Assembly: GCA_963781775.1 (NCBI GenBank)
Contig: CAWAHE010000028.1
Span: 62,001 to 126,000, forward strand
DNA: 64,000 nucleotides
Direction of reading: 5' to 3'
Origin: CAVSRC01 sp963781775
Lineage (GTDB): Bacteria; Pseudomonadota; Alphaproteobacteria; Rhizobiales; Kaistiaceae
Shown here: positions 1 through 8,844 of the stretch, one piece after another
How positions within the stretch are numbered: the stretch's first letter is position 1
Layout of the letters: every line of letters starts with the position of its first letter
The notes under the pieces: model-generated
What the model saw: the letters and a program-made list of their open reading frames with translations, nothing else
Told to the model about the DNA's origin: nothing
Databases searched by the model: none
Program-made: the position numbers and the translations under genes

Positions 1-1042
1 GGTCGCTGCCGATCGTCTTGCCGCCGGCGGTGGTCCTGCCGATCGTCCCCTCGCAGGACGGGAACACGTAGAACGCGCCCTCGGGGCGCGAACAGGAGAT
101 GCCCTTCGCCTGGTTAAGCAGGGACAGGATCAGGTCGCGGCGCTGACGGAAGGTCTCGATGTTCTTCGGAATGAAATCTTGCGGACCGTTCAAGGCTTCG
201 ACCGCCGCCCATTGTGAAATGGACGAGGGGTTGGTGGTCGACTGCGATTGCAGCTTGGCCATCGCCTTGATGAGCATGGTCGGCCCGGCGCCATAGCCGA
301 TGCGCCAGCCGGTCATGGCATAGGCCTTGGAGACGCCGTTCAGCGTCAGCGTGCGCGCCTTCAGCGCCGGCTCCACCTGCGCCGGCGTCGTGAAGCGGAA
401 GCCGTCATAGACGATGTGCTCGTACATATCGTCGGTGAGCACCCAGACGTGCTCGTGCTTCATCAGAACGGCGGTGAGCGCCTTCAGTTCGGCCTCGCTG
501 TAGGTGGCACCCGACGGGTTCGACGGCGAGTTCAGGATCAGCCACTTGGTCTTCGGCGTGATTGCCTTTTCAAGGGCTTGCGCGGTCAGCTTGAATCCGG
601 ATGCGAGCGACGTCGCCACCGTCACCGGGGTTGCGCCGGCCAGCGCCACGATCTCGGGATAGCTCACCCAATAGGGCGCCGGGATGATCACCTCGTCGCC
701 TGGGTTGAGCGTCGCCATCAACGCGTTGAACAGCACCTGCTTGCCGCCGGTGCCGACGCTGATCTCCTCCAGCTTGTAGTCGAGACCGTTCTCGCGCTTG
801 AACTTGGCGGCGATCGCCGCCTTGAGTTCCGGAATACCGTCGATGGCGGTGTACTTCGTCTTGCCCTCGCGGATGGCGCGGATCGCCGCCTCCTTGATGT
901 TGTCGGGCGTGTCGAAGTCGGGCTCGCCGGCGCCGAGCGCAATGATGTTGCGGCCGGCCGCTTTCAGTTCGCGCGCCTTGTCCGTGACCGCGATGGTCGC
1001 GGACGGCTTGATGCGGGCGAGCGAGTCGGCAAGGAAGGCCAT
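1..1042 (-). CDS. aatA: Aspartate aminotransferase, 3' end cut by window edge
   Basis: PLP-dependent fold-type I aminotransferase that moves the amino group between aspartate and 2-oxoglutarate in the cytoplasm. The reading frame starts MAFLADSLARIKPSATIAV and stays open to base 1, showing 347 codons of a family normally near 400, so roughly 50 C-terminal residues lie outside. Visible family features are GAGEPDFDTP near residue 38, PAPYWVSYPE, NSPSNPSG, and SKAYAMTGWRIGY, whose lysine at residue 239 is the expected Schiff-base lysine. A GGAG lies about ten bases before the ATG. It diverges from the gene at 1148. The class Ib subfamily (also acting on prephenate in some bacteria) cannot be excluded. 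Confidence 0.93.
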   Translation of the reverse strand, partial: MAFLADSLARIKPSATIAVTDKARELKAAGRNIIALGAGEPDFDTPDNIKEAAIRAIREGKTKYTAIDGIPELKAAIAAKFKRENGLDYKLEEISVGTGGKQVLFNALMATLNPGDEVIIPAPYWVSYPEIVALAGATPVTVATSLASGFKLTAQALEKAITPKTKWLILNSPSNPSGATYSEAELKALTAVLMKHEHVWVLTDDMYEHIVYDGFRFTTPAQVEPALKARTLTLNGVSKAYAMTGWRIGYGAGPTMLIKAMAKLQSQSTTNPSSISQWAAVEALNGPQDFIPKNIETFRQRRDLILSLLNQAKGISCSRPEGAFYVFPSCEGTIGRTTAGGKTIGSD

Positions 1043-1147
1043 CGGACCGGGCTCCAGCTGGGTTTGAAACGGCGCGGACCCTAGTGCCGCCACAGCGGAA
1101 TCACAAGCGACTGCTTGCCGGGACCGGTTGGGTTCGGCTCTATAGCC

Positions 1148-2482
1148 ATGGATCATGCCCCAGACTCGGAAATCCATCCCATGAACCTGCATCGCCTTGC
1201 GCTCGACCGCATCGCCAACAAGGGACCGGTCGGCGTGGCCGTCGTCGGGGCCGGCAAGTTCGGCTCCATGTTCCTGGCCCAGGCGCCCTCCTCGCCCGGC
1301 ATCCGCATCGTTGCCGTCGCCGACCTCGATGTCGACCGGGCAAAGCGGGCCGTCGGCCATGTCGGTTGGGACGCGGACATGATCCGTGCCTGCACGTTTA
1401 CCGACGACGGCGCCGCGGCGATCGCTCGCGACGACGTCGAGGTGGTGGTCGAGGCGACCGGCAATCCGGCTGCCGGCATTCGTCATGCCCTGGCCGCCAT
1501 CGCGCACGGCAAGCATATCGTCATGGTCAACGTCGAAGCGGATGTGCTCGCCGGCGCAGCGCTGGCGAAACGCGCCCGCTCGGCCGGCACGGTCTATTCC
1601 ATGGCCTATGGCGATCAGCCGGCGCTGGTCGCCGAGATGGTCGACTGGGCCCGCGCCTGCGGCTTCGCCGTCACCGCCGCCGGCAAGGGCACCAAGTACC
1701 TGCCCGACTATCATGCGGTGACGCCGGACGAGGTGTGGCACCACTTCGGCATCGCGCCGGAACGCGCCAAGGCGGCAGGCATGAACCCGCAGATGTTCAA
1801 CTCCTTCGTCGACGGCACCAAGTCGGCGATCGAGATGGCGGCGATCGCCAATGCCTGCAATCTGTCGGTTCCCTCCGACGGGCTGACGTTTCCCCCGATC
1901 GGCGCCGAAGATCTCGCCGAGCAGTTGAAGCCGGCCGAGCATGGCGGGCTGCTCGAGCGGCGCGGCATGGTCGAGGTGGTCTCGTCGCTGAACCGTGACG
2001 GCAGCGAGGTGCCGCGCGACCTGCGTTGGGGCGTCTATGTCGTCTTCGAGGCGCTCTCCGACTACACCGCCGCCTGCTTCGAGCAATACGGATTGAAGAC
2101 CAACTCCTCCGGCCGGTTCGCCTCGCTCTACCGTCCCTATCACCTGATCGGGCTGGAACTCGGCGTGTCGGTGTTGTCCGCCGCGCTGCGTGGCGAGCCG
2201 ACGGGATCGACCGCGGCCTTCCGTGGCGATGCGGTGGCGGTCGCCAAGCGCGACCTCAAGGCCGGCGAAACGCTCGATGGCGAAGGCGGCTACACGGTGT
2301 GGGGCAAGGCCTGGCCGGCAAAGAAGAGCGTCGCGCACGGCGCCCTGCCCATCGGGCTCGCCCACAAGGTCCCCCTCGCCCGCGACATCAGGCAGGGCGA
2401 GGTGCTGCGCTGGAGCGACGTGACGGTCGGTGACAACGAGGCGGTAAGCCTTCGGCGCGAGGCGGAAGGGCTGGTTGCCTGA
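1148..2482 (+). CDS. COG4091-type NAD(P)-dependent dehydrogenase with C-terminal SAF domain
   Basis: The N-terminus holds a Rossmann nucleotide-binding motif (VAVVGAGKFGSMF, about residue 30), followed by a homoserine-dehydrogenase-like catalytic region. The C-terminal 80 residues form a SAF domain (VAKRDLKAGETLDGEGG to the end). This matches the 'predicted homoserine dehydrogenase with SAF domain' family common in Hyphomicrobiales, whose substrate is not established. The ATG at 1148 gives 444 residues. ATG 1181, just before the conserved MNLHRLALDR segment, is an alternative, and a TTG at 1115 is less likely. It stands alone, diverging from the aspartate aminotransferase gene. Family is clear, reaction is not. 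Confidence 0.85.
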   Translation: MDHAPDSEIHPMNLHRLALDRIANKGPVGVAVVGAGKFGSMFLAQAPSSPGIRIVAVADLDVDRAKRAVGHVGWDADMIRACTFTDDGAAAIARDDVEVVVEATGNPAAGIRHALAAIAHGKHIVMVNVEADVLAGAALAKRARSAGTVYSMAYGDQPALVAEMVDWARACGFAVTAAGKGTKYLPDYHAVTPDEVWHHFGIAPERAKAAGMNPQMFNSFVDGTKSAIEMAAIANACNLSVPSDGLTFPPIGAEDLAEQLKPAEHGGLLERRGMVEVVSSLNRDGSEVPRDLRWGVYVVFEALSDYTAACFEQYGLKTNSSGRFASLYRPYHLIGLELGVSVLSAALRGEPTGSTAAFRGDAVAVAKRDLKAGETLDGEGGYTVWGKAWPAKKSVAHGALPIGLAHKVPLARDIRQGEVLRWSDVTVGDNEAVSLRREAEGLVA

Positions 2483-2559
2483 AGGCGGTCGGCCACTAAG
2501 AATGCGTTAAAGCTGACGCGCTAGGATCGCCCGCGTTTTCAAGGACATGCGCGGGCAAC

Positions 2560-3786
2560 ATGACGGCCTTCTGGCAGCAAATCCGGAGCGGCGACTGGCT
2601 GACGGCGGAACGGCGGCGGATTTATCCGCTGATCGTGCTCGCCCTGACCGTCGTGGTGAGCCTCTTCTGGGTGCTTACGTCAGACCACCTGATTGATCGG
2701 TTCGGGCGCCCGATCGGCACCGACTACTCCAACGTTTATGCAGCCGGCGCGCAGGTCTGGTCCGGCCAGGTCGACGCCGTCTACGATCCCCAAAGCCAGC
2801 ATCAGGCCGAGATCGCCGCGTTTGGCGGACGCGACGTGCCCTTCTACGGCTGGCACTACCCGCCGATGTTCCTGATGGTGGCGGCGCTGCTCGCGCTTCT
2901 GCCTTACGGCTGGGCACTTCTCATCTATATGGCGACCACCTTCGCCGCCTATCTCGCAATGCTGCGCGCAATCGTGCCGCGGCCGGAAACGCCGCTGGTT
3001 GCCGCTGCCTTCCCGGCAGTCTTCGTCAATCTCGGTCATGGGCAGAATGGATTCCTGACCGCGGCCCTCATCGGTGGTGCGCTGTTCGTGATCGACCGTC
3101 GGCCGGTGGTGGCCGGCATCCTGATTGGCCTCCTCGCCTACAAGCCGCAATTCGGCGTCCTGGTCCCGCTGGTGCTGATCGCAACATTGCGCTGGCGGAC
3201 CTTCGCCGCGGCTTCCGCGACTGTGATCGCGACCGCCGGCCTCGCCACCGTTCTTTTCGGGCGCGACATCTGGACGGCTTTCGCCGGCTCGGCCGAGTTC
3301 ACGCGGACGGTCGTCCTCGAGGAAGGCCAGACCGGGTGGCAGAAGATCCAGAGCCTGTTCTCCACCGTGCGTATGTGGGGCGGCAGCGTCGACGTGGCTT
3401 ACGGAGCGCAGATCGCGCTCGGACTCGCGCTTGCCGCCAGCGTCGTGTGGCTCTGGCGCAGCCAGGCGCGCTTCGAGCTGAAAGCAGCGGCCCTCGTCAT
3501 CGCCAGCCTGCTCGCCACGCCTTACGTGCTCGACTACGACCTCGTAGTGCTCGCGATCGCCGGCGCCTTCCTCGCGCGCCACGGTCTGGCCCATGGCTTC
3601 CGCGATTTCGAAATCACCGCGCTCGCCTTCGCCTGGGCGGCGCCGATGGTGACACGTTCGATCGCGCTCTACACCGGCGTGCCGCTCGGCCTCATCGCCA
3701 TGCTGGCGCTCTACGGCCTGACGCTGCGGCGCGCCGCGGTCGACCTCGCAGAAGCCAACGGGAGACAGCACCTTGTCGAAGCCTGA
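2560..3786 (+). CDS. GT87-family (DUF2029) polytopic membrane glycosyltransferase
   Basis: A 408-residue membrane protein with about ten hydrophobic segments. The first (residues 22-41) is followed by the periplasmic-loop motif GTDYSNVYAAGAQVW and by GWHYPPMFL, both typical of GT87 (DUF2029), a GT-C fold family that uses polyprenyl-phosphate sugars as donors outside the membrane. Its last 14 bases overlap the next gene, a DPM1/GtrB-like GT2 synthase. The inferred arrangement is a two-gene unit: the GT2 loads a sugar on the lipid carrier and this protein transfers it to an unknown acceptor. Sugar and acceptor cannot be read from the sequence. Confidence 0.85.
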   Translation: MTAFWQQIRSGDWLTAERRRIYPLIVLALTVVVSLFWVLTSDHLIDRFGRPIGTDYSNVYAAGAQVWSGQVDAVYDPQSQHQAEIAAFGGRDVPFYGWHYPPMFLMVAALLALLPYGWALLIYMATTFAAYLAMLRAIVPRPETPLVAAAFPAVFVNLGHGQNGFLTAALIGGALFVIDRRPVVAGILIGLLAYKPQFGVLVPLVLIATLRWRTFAAASATVIATAGLATVLFGRDIWTAFAGSAEFTRTVVLEEGQTGWQKIQSLFSTVRMWGGSVDVAYGAQIALGLALAASVVWLWRSQARFELKAAALVIASLLATPYVLDYDLVVLAIAGAFLARHGLAHGFRDFEITALAFAWAAPMVTRSIALYTGVPLGLIAMLALYGLTLRRAAVDLAEANGRQHLVEA

Positions 3787-4765
3787 TCGGATCCGCGAGG
3801 AAGTCGACGATCTCTTCCCGCATCATTCCTGGGTCGCGAAGCGGTCGGTGGCGGTGCTACTGCCTTGCTACAACGAGGCGGTCGCCATCGGTTCGGTCGT
3901 GCGCAGCTTCAGCGCCGCGCTGCCCGAGGCACGCATATACGTCTACGACAACAATTCGACCGACGGCACCCTCGACGAAGCGGCCAAGGCCGGCGCCATC
4001 GTTCGCGCCGAACCGTATCAGGGCAAGGGCAACGTCGTGCGCCGCATGCTCGCCGACATCGACGCCGACATCTACGTGCTTGCCGACGGCGACGGCACAT
4101 ACGACCCGACCGCCGCCGGCATGCTCATCGAGACCCTGGTCAAGGAGAACCTCGACATGATCGTCGGCACCCGTGTCGGCGGCGGCGAGGAGGCCTATCG
4201 GCGCGGCCACCGCGCCGGCAACCGTATCTTCAACCGGATAGTCGCTGAACTATTCGGACCCGGTTTCAGCGACATCCTTTCGGGCTACCGCGTGCTGTCG
4301 CGGCGCTTCGCCAAGTCCTTCCCGGTGACCGCCACCGGTTTCGAGATCGAGACCGAACTGTCGGTGCACGCGCTCGACCTGAAGATTGCGACCCGCGAGG
4401 TGCCCCTGCCCTACAGCAAGCGTCCGGAAGGTTCGGCGAGCAAGCTGCGTACCTACCGGGACGGCTGGCGCATCCTGATGACCATCCTCATGCTCGTGAA
4501 GGAACTGCAGCCTTTCCGCTTCTTCGGCACGATCGCCGGTGTGCTGGCGCTGATCGCTCTCGGGATCGGACTGCCGCTGCTTCCGACTTACCTCGCGACC
4601 GGACTGGTGCCGCGCTTCCCGACCGCAATCCTCGCCGCCACGATCATGCAACTCGCCTTCCTCAGCTTCGCCTGCGGGTTGATCCTCGACTCGCTCGCCC
4701 GAGCCCGGCGGGAGGCCAAACGCATGCGCTACCTCGACCTGCAGTCGGTGGCGCACAAGGACTGA
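3773..4765 (+). CDS. GT2 glycosyltransferase, polyprenyl-phosphate sugar synthase type
   Basis: The catalytic GT-A domain (residues 1 to about 235) carries CYNEAVAIGSVV, YDNNSTDGT and the metal-binding LADGDGTYD. GFEIETELSVHALD follows, and two C-terminal membrane helices (about 250-315) resemble GtrB/DPM1-like enzymes that put a sugar on polyprenyl phosphate. The start is a TTG at 3773 preceded by GGGAGA, inside the end of the upstream GT87 gene, so the two are likely translationally coupled. Length (330 aa) is normal for a synthase with a two-helix anchor. The donor nucleotide sugar is unknown. Confidence 0.88.
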   Translation: MSKPDRIREEVDDLFPHHSWVAKRSVAVLLPCYNEAVAIGSVVRSFSAALPEARIYVYDNNSTDGTLDEAAKAGAIVRAEPYQGKGNVVRRMLADIDADIYVLADGDGTYDPTAAGMLIETLVKENLDMIVGTRVGGGEEAYRRGHRAGNRIFNRIVAELFGPGFSDILSGYRVLSRRFAKSFPVTATGFEIETELSVHALDLKIATREVPLPYSKRPEGSASKLRTYRDGWRILMTILMLVKELQPFRFFGTIAGVLALIALGIGLPLLPTYLATGLVPRFPTAILAATIMQLAFLSFACGLILDSLARARREAKRMRYLDLQSVAHKD

Positions 4766-4874
4766 CAGACGCGCTCTGCCGCTGTCGCGCATCGACATCG
4801 TTGATGTCATCCTCACCGTTTCGAATTGGACCGGTGCGCCGGCGCCGGCTATGGCTCGCTCGGAGAGGTTCGCC

Positions 4875-5498
4875 ATGACCGACAGCTACACGCTCTATTC
4901 GATGCAATCCTCCGGGAATTGCTACAAGCCGCGCTTGCTCATGCATCAGCTCGGCCTGCCGTTCCAACTGATCGAGACGGATCCGTCGAAAGGCGATACG
5001 CGCGCGCCGCAATACCTGGCCCTCAACCCCAACGGCAAGGTGCCGCTGCTCGTGCTGCCCGACGGGCGCCGGCTGGCGGAATCGAACGCCATGCTGCTCT
5101 ATCTCGCGGAAGGCACCCGATATCTGCCCGCCGACAGATACGAGCGGGCGCTGGTCAACCAGTGGCTGTTTTTCGAGCAGTACGACCATGAGCCGACGGT
5201 GGCCGTCGCGCGATCGTGGCTGACGATCTACCCGGATCGCATCGGCAAGGCGACGCCCGAACAGCTCGCCGGCTGGCACCAGAAGGGCAACAAGGCGCTC
5301 GCCGTGATGGAGAAGGCGCTCGCCGGCCACGACTATCTGGTCGGCGGTGCCTACTCGATCGCCGACATCGCGCTCTACGCCTATACCCACGTCGCCGACG
5401 AGGGCGGATTCGACCTCGCCGCCTATCCGGCAATCGGCGCGTGGTTGAAACGGGTCGCCGCCGAGCCGCGCCACGTCCCTCTCGACTGGCGCCCGTAG
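4875..5498 (+). CDS. Glutathione S-transferase family protein
   Basis: A 207-residue cytosolic GST. The N-terminal thioredoxin-like domain begins YTLYSMQSSGNCYKPRLL, with Ser/Cys at the usual catalytic position, and includes LNPNGKVPLLVL and ESNAMLLYLAEG, which form the glutathione site. The helical C-terminal domain follows, with YSIADIALYAYTHVA as the conserved capping-box region. ATG 4875 is chosen over an in-frame ATG at 4851 because GGAGAGG lies just upstream of it. The substrate is unknown; such GSTs act in conjugation of electrophiles or peroxide detoxification. Confidence 0.92.
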   Translation: MTDSYTLYSMQSSGNCYKPRLLMHQLGLPFQLIETDPSKGDTRAPQYLALNPNGKVPLLVLPDGRRLAESNAMLLYLAEGTRYLPADRYERALVNQWLFFEQYDHEPTVAVARSWLTIYPDRIGKATPEQLAGWHQKGNKALAVMEKALAGHDYLVGGAYSIADIALYAYTHVADEGGFDLAAYPAIGAWLKRVAAEPRHVPLDWRP

Positions 5499-5629
5499 CC
5501 GATACCAGCACGCGGGTCACCGCCCGCTCTGCCACAATTCAGCCCGCACAACTGTCCGAGCCGGCCGCAATGCGGTCGGATGGCCGCCGCCATCGCCGCC
5601 GATGTTGGCATCATCGACAGGAGGATCCG

Positions 5630-5806
5630 ATGCACAGCACAACCCACCACCCCACGAAGACGGCCCGCGACTCCGGCGCCAGCGGGTTTGTCTTGTGGAT
5701 CGCCGTCTACGCCGCCTTCATGCTCGGGCTGATCGTGCTCAACGGCGGCACCGACCTCTTCAGCTACCACCAGATGGACTGGCCGGCCCTCGCGGCCGCG
5801 CGCTAG
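5630..5806 (+). CDS. Small single-pass membrane protein (58 aa)
   Basis: A short gene with a strong AGGAGG five bases before its ATG. The product has a polar His/Thr-rich N-terminus (MHSTTHHPTKTARDSG), one hydrophobic helix (about residues 19-38) and a short tail. No family recognised. Its TAG stop directly abuts the stop of the convergent SRPBCC gene, leaving no intergenic bases. The strong ribosome site and clear membrane helix make it a likely real protein that automated calls could miss. Confidence 0.65.
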   Translation: MHSTTHHPTKTARDSGASGFVLWIAVYAAFMLGLIVLNGGTDLFSYHQMDWPALAAAR

Positions 5807-6424
5807 CTATTGCGCCTTGGCCGGCGTTTCGGCCAGGGCCTTCAGCCGGGCGAGGCCGCGCTCGTATTCCGGCCCGACGACCTTATCGATGCCGAGGCCC
5901 ATATACCGATTGACCGGGTTCAGCCCCAGATCGGTCCGATAGCCCCAAGTGACGGCCGTCGTTTCCCCCTTCGCCTCCAGCTTGAACCACGCCGTATCCG
6001 GCGCCCGACCGGCGCGCGCGACCGTCATCTCGACGGCGCTGTCCGGTTGGCTGGCCGTGATCGTCTCGGTGCCCGAACCGACCTGCGGCAGTTTGCTTTC
6101 CCAGGTCATAGCCTGGCCGACGCCATCGAGCGGGCCGGTGAAGACGATGGCCACGTTCGGGTCGGCGGCAAAGAACGGCGACCATTCCGGGAGATGGCGG
6201 AGATCCGCGACCAGCGGAAAAACGGCTGCGGCCGGCGCGGCGACTTCCGCTGACCGGGTGACTTCCGGCTCGCGCGGCGTCGCATAGGCGCCCAGAAGGC
6301 CAACGAGAGCAAGCGCCCCAGCGGCAGCCCCAGCGGACTTGAGCCAGAAGGCAAGATCGACGGGAGCGGCTGGATTCGGATCGGCCGGGGTCGTTTCAGC
6401 GGTGGAGCCGGAATCGGCGGTCAT
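5807..6424 (-). CDS. Membrane-anchored SRPBCC (polyketide cyclase/START-like) protein
   Basis: 205 residues: an acidic N-terminus, a hydrophobic anchor around residues 23-46 (AGAAAGALALVGLLGAY), then an SRPBCC ligand-binding domain beginning EVTRSAEVAAPAAAVFPLV, with the typical LRHLPEWSPF and TWGYRTDLG segments. Members of this superfamily bind hydrophobic ligands; the ligand here is unknown. ATG 6424 is preferred because upstream in-frame codons cover the terminator of the neighbouring transport gene. It converges with the small membrane-protein gene. Confidence 0.8.
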   Translation of the reverse strand: MTADSGSTAETTPADPNPAAPVDLAFWLKSAGAAAGALALVGLLGAYATPREPEVTRSAEVAAPAAAVFPLVADLRHLPEWSPFFAADPNVAIVFTGPLDGVGQAMTWESKLPQVGSGTETITASQPDSAVEMTVARAGRAPDTAWFKLEAKGETTAVTWGYRTDLGLNPVNRYMGLGIDKVVGPEYERGLARLKALAETPAKAQ

Positions 6425-6464
6425 GGCGCAATTGTACACCTCGCCCCCTGCCCCCGGCGCCACG

Positions 6465-6496
6465 AAAAAAAAGGGAGACGCCGGAGCGCCTCCCTT
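6465..6496 (-). terminator. Intrinsic terminator of the sugar-binding protein gene
   Basis: Eleven-base stem AAGGGAGACGC / GCGCCTCCCTT with one mismatch and a CGGA loop. On the minus strand it is followed by eight T. It lies 46 bases after the stop of the solute-binding protein gene and before the SRPBCC gene on the same strand. Confidence 0.8.
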
Positions 6497-6541
6497 CAGT
6501 GACGGCATCGGCTCGCAGGAGGAGCGAGCTGTCGCCTCAGC

Positions 6542-7537
6542 CTACTTCTGAATGCAGGTGTCGACAGTATCCTTGGTGCACTCGTCGAGGCCGGTGAACA
6601 CCGGATCGTCGACCTTCTTGCCGTTGATCAGGTCCAGCATCACGCTTGGGGCCTTGTAGCCCATCTCGAACGGCCGCTGGCCGACGAGCACGCTCACCAG
6701 TCCCTCACCCGCGATCGCCACTTCGTCGCCGATGGTGTCGGCGGCCGCGATGTAGAAGTCGTTGCTAGCGATACGGTCCTTCAGCGGTCCGAAGAGCTGA
6801 CGGTAGGGCTGCGGCGCGCCAAACAGCGGCCAGCCGCCCATGATCGCGAAAGCGCCGAGCTTCGGATTGGCGGCAAGAATATCCGTCATCGCCTGCACGC
6901 CCTTGGCACCATCGTCGTTGGTGAACACCGGGCAGCCGGCGACTTCCGTCCACCCGCCCTCACCCTTCAGCGCCGGCAGATCCTTCTGGCCGGTAACCGC
7001 ATCGCGGAAGCCCTGCGCGCGGCGCAGGATGTTGTCGGCCGCGGCGTTACCTTCGATCAGACACACCGTACCGCCATTCGGCTTGGCCTTCTTGGTATAC
7101 TCGCCAAGCTTGAAGCCCATCAGGTAGTTGTCGGTGCCCAGATAGGTCTTGCGCAGGCCCGCGTCTTCCTTCTTGAGGTCGGCGTCGACCGTCATGATCG
7201 GAATCTTCGGGTTGGCGGATTTGATCACGTTGGCGATCAACGGCGCGTTCGAGGGCGAGATGGCCATCGCGGCCGTATCGGCCTTCGCCAGCATGTCGCC
7301 GACGATCTGCGCTTCGCCGGCTTCGTCAGAGGTCGATGCCGGGCCGGTGTAGAAGCAGTGATAGCCGCTGCCGGCGTTTTCCTTGTTCCACTTCTCGCAG
7401 CCCTGATGGATTGCTTCGAAGAACGGGTTGTCGAGTCCCTTGACCACGATGACCAGTTGCTTGTCGGCGGCCGAAGCCGAACCAGCGGCAGCGGCGACAA
7501 AGCCGGCCGCGGCGAGCAGCAGTAGTGCCTTCTTCAT
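6542..7537 (-). CDS. Sugar ABC transporter periplasmic substrate-binding protein
   Basis: 331 residues with a Sec signal peptide (MKKALLLLAAAGFVAAAAGS, cleavage near ASA-ADK) and a type I periplasmic-binding fold of the ribose/LacI-like group (LVIVVKGLDNPFFEAIHQG; DMLAKADTAAMAISP; IMTVDAD; FAIMGGWPLFG). Several cysteines are spread through the mature protein. It would capture a sugar or polyol in the periplasm for the permease and ATPase encoded divergently at 8071-9840. The start has a good GGAGG six bases upstream. The ligand is not identifiable. Confidence 0.9.
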   Translation of the reverse strand: MKKALLLLAAAGFVAAAAGSASAADKQLVIVVKGLDNPFFEAIHQGCEKWNKENAGSGYHCFYTGPASTSDEAGEAQIVGDMLAKADTAAMAISPSNAPLIANVIKSANPKIPIMTVDADLKKEDAGLRKTYLGTDNYLMGFKLGEYTKKAKPNGGTVCLIEGNAAADNILRRAQGFRDAVTGQKDLPALKGEGGWTEVAGCPVFTNDDGAKGVQAMTDILAANPKLGAFAIMGGWPLFGAPQPYRQLFGPLKDRIASNDFYIAAADTIGDEVAIAGEGLVSVLVGQRPFEMGYKAPSVMLDLINGKKVDDPVFTGLDECTKDTVDTCIQK

Positions 7538-8070
7538 TCTCTTCCTCCCAGGTGCGGCGGAGCCGAACGGGCGCCCGCCTGAAACCAGACACGAGCAGCC
7601 GCATGCCGCGATATCGCGGCCAGCCGGACTGCCCTGAACGGGAGGATAAGTGCGCGCACCCTGAACGCCTGCCGGCCGGGTCGCACGCGACCGGCCGAGC
7701 ATCCGTCAGGATCAGCATTCCTCCCGAGAGTTAGGTAATATGGATGAAATCAGGCCGTCAATGCTTTTGTCGTATGAAAGCGCCGGTGGCCTTGTCCGAA
7801 TGTCGCAGGACCGCGGCGGCGGCGCACGTGCTGGGCGACCCAAAATGACTATTTCTGGTGCATCGCGCGCCAGATTGATCCCGGACCAAGTCGACTATCG
7901 GGCGGCCGATTTATCCTTTTCGTCCGACTATCGATTGACGTCTCACCAGCCACTGCGTTAACAGCAACGGCCTTTTTCCGATAAGGTGGGGCGCGCGCCC
8001 TAACGACGACAATAACAGGCGCGCTGGGGCGACCGCGGATGCGGTCGGTGGACGGGAGGTCATAAGCGGG
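7538..8070 (+). other. 533-base divergent intergenic region of the sugar transporter
   Basis: The region separates the binding-protein gene (minus) from the ATPase gene (plus) and presumably holds both promoters. No conserved coding frame, no regulator gene and no strong palindrome was found. It is visibly more AT-rich around 7725-7800 and 7900-7990 than its surroundings, which is compatible with promoters. Confidence 0.5.
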
Positions 8071-8811
8071 ATGGCGGTTCTCGAGCTCGCCAATATTTCG
8101 AAGCACTTCGGCGCCATCACCGCGCTCAACGATGTTTCGCTTTCTCTCGAGCCCGGGCAGGTCATCGGGCTGATGGGCGACAATGGCGCCGGCAAGTCGA
8201 CGCTGGTGAAGATCATCGCCGGCAACTTTCCCGCCAGCCACGGCGCGATGCGCCTGGAGGGAAAGTCCGTCTCCTTCCATCGCCCGATCGAAGCGCGCGA
8301 GCACGGTATTGAGATCGTGTATCAGGATCTCGCCCTGTGCGGAAATCTCACCGCCGCCGGTAACGTGTTTCTGGGCCGCGAAATGCGGAAGGGAGCCGGC
8401 CCGTTCAAGATTCTCGACTACGCTGCCATGTACCGGCGCGCAGCGGAACTCTTCAAGGAGTTGAAGTCGGAGACGCGGCCGCGCGATCTCGTCGAGAAAA
8501 TGTCGGGCGGACAGCGCCAGGCTGTCGCAATCGCGCGCACCATGCTGTCGGAAGCCAAGATCGTGCTCATGGACGAGCCGACAGCGGCGATCTCCGTGCG
8601 CCAGGTCGCGGAAGTGCTGCACCTCATCCGCACGCTGCGCGATCGCGGCATCGCCGTGGTCCTGATCAGTCACCGCATGCCCGACGTCTTCACAGTGGCA
8701 GACCGCATCGTGGTCATGCGGCGCGGCACCAAGGTCGCCGACAAGCCGATCGCGGAGAGTTCGCCGGAAGAAGTGACCGGCCTGATTACCGGGGCTATCG
8801 AGCGCGCCTGA
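8071..8811 (+). CDS. Sugar ABC transporter ATP-binding protein, single-domain (FrcA-like)
   Basis: 246 residues with one ABC domain: Walker A GDNGAGKST (about residues 36-44), signature MSGGQRQ, Walker B IVLMDEPTAA and H-loop ISHRMPD. Most ribose-family importers use a fused double ATPase (RbsA/XylG). The single-domain form resembles FrcA of rhizobial fructose uptake and must act as a homodimer. It powers import through the permease encoded 33 bases downstream. The substrate is not assigned, so no gene name is given. Confidence 0.92.
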   Translation: MAVLELANISKHFGAITALNDVSLSLEPGQVIGLMGDNGAGKSTLVKIIAGNFPASHGAMRLEGKSVSFHRPIEAREHGIEIVYQDLALCGNLTAAGNVFLGREMRKGAGPFKILDYAAMYRRAAELFKELKSETRPRDLVEKMSGGQRQAVAIARTMLSEAKIVLMDEPTAAISVRQVAEVLHLIRTLRDRGIAVVLISHRMPDVFTVADRIVVMRRGTKVADKPIAESSPEEVTGLITGAIERA

Positions 8812-8844
8812 AGCGGCCGCGCGACGACGAGAGGGTGGGCTAAC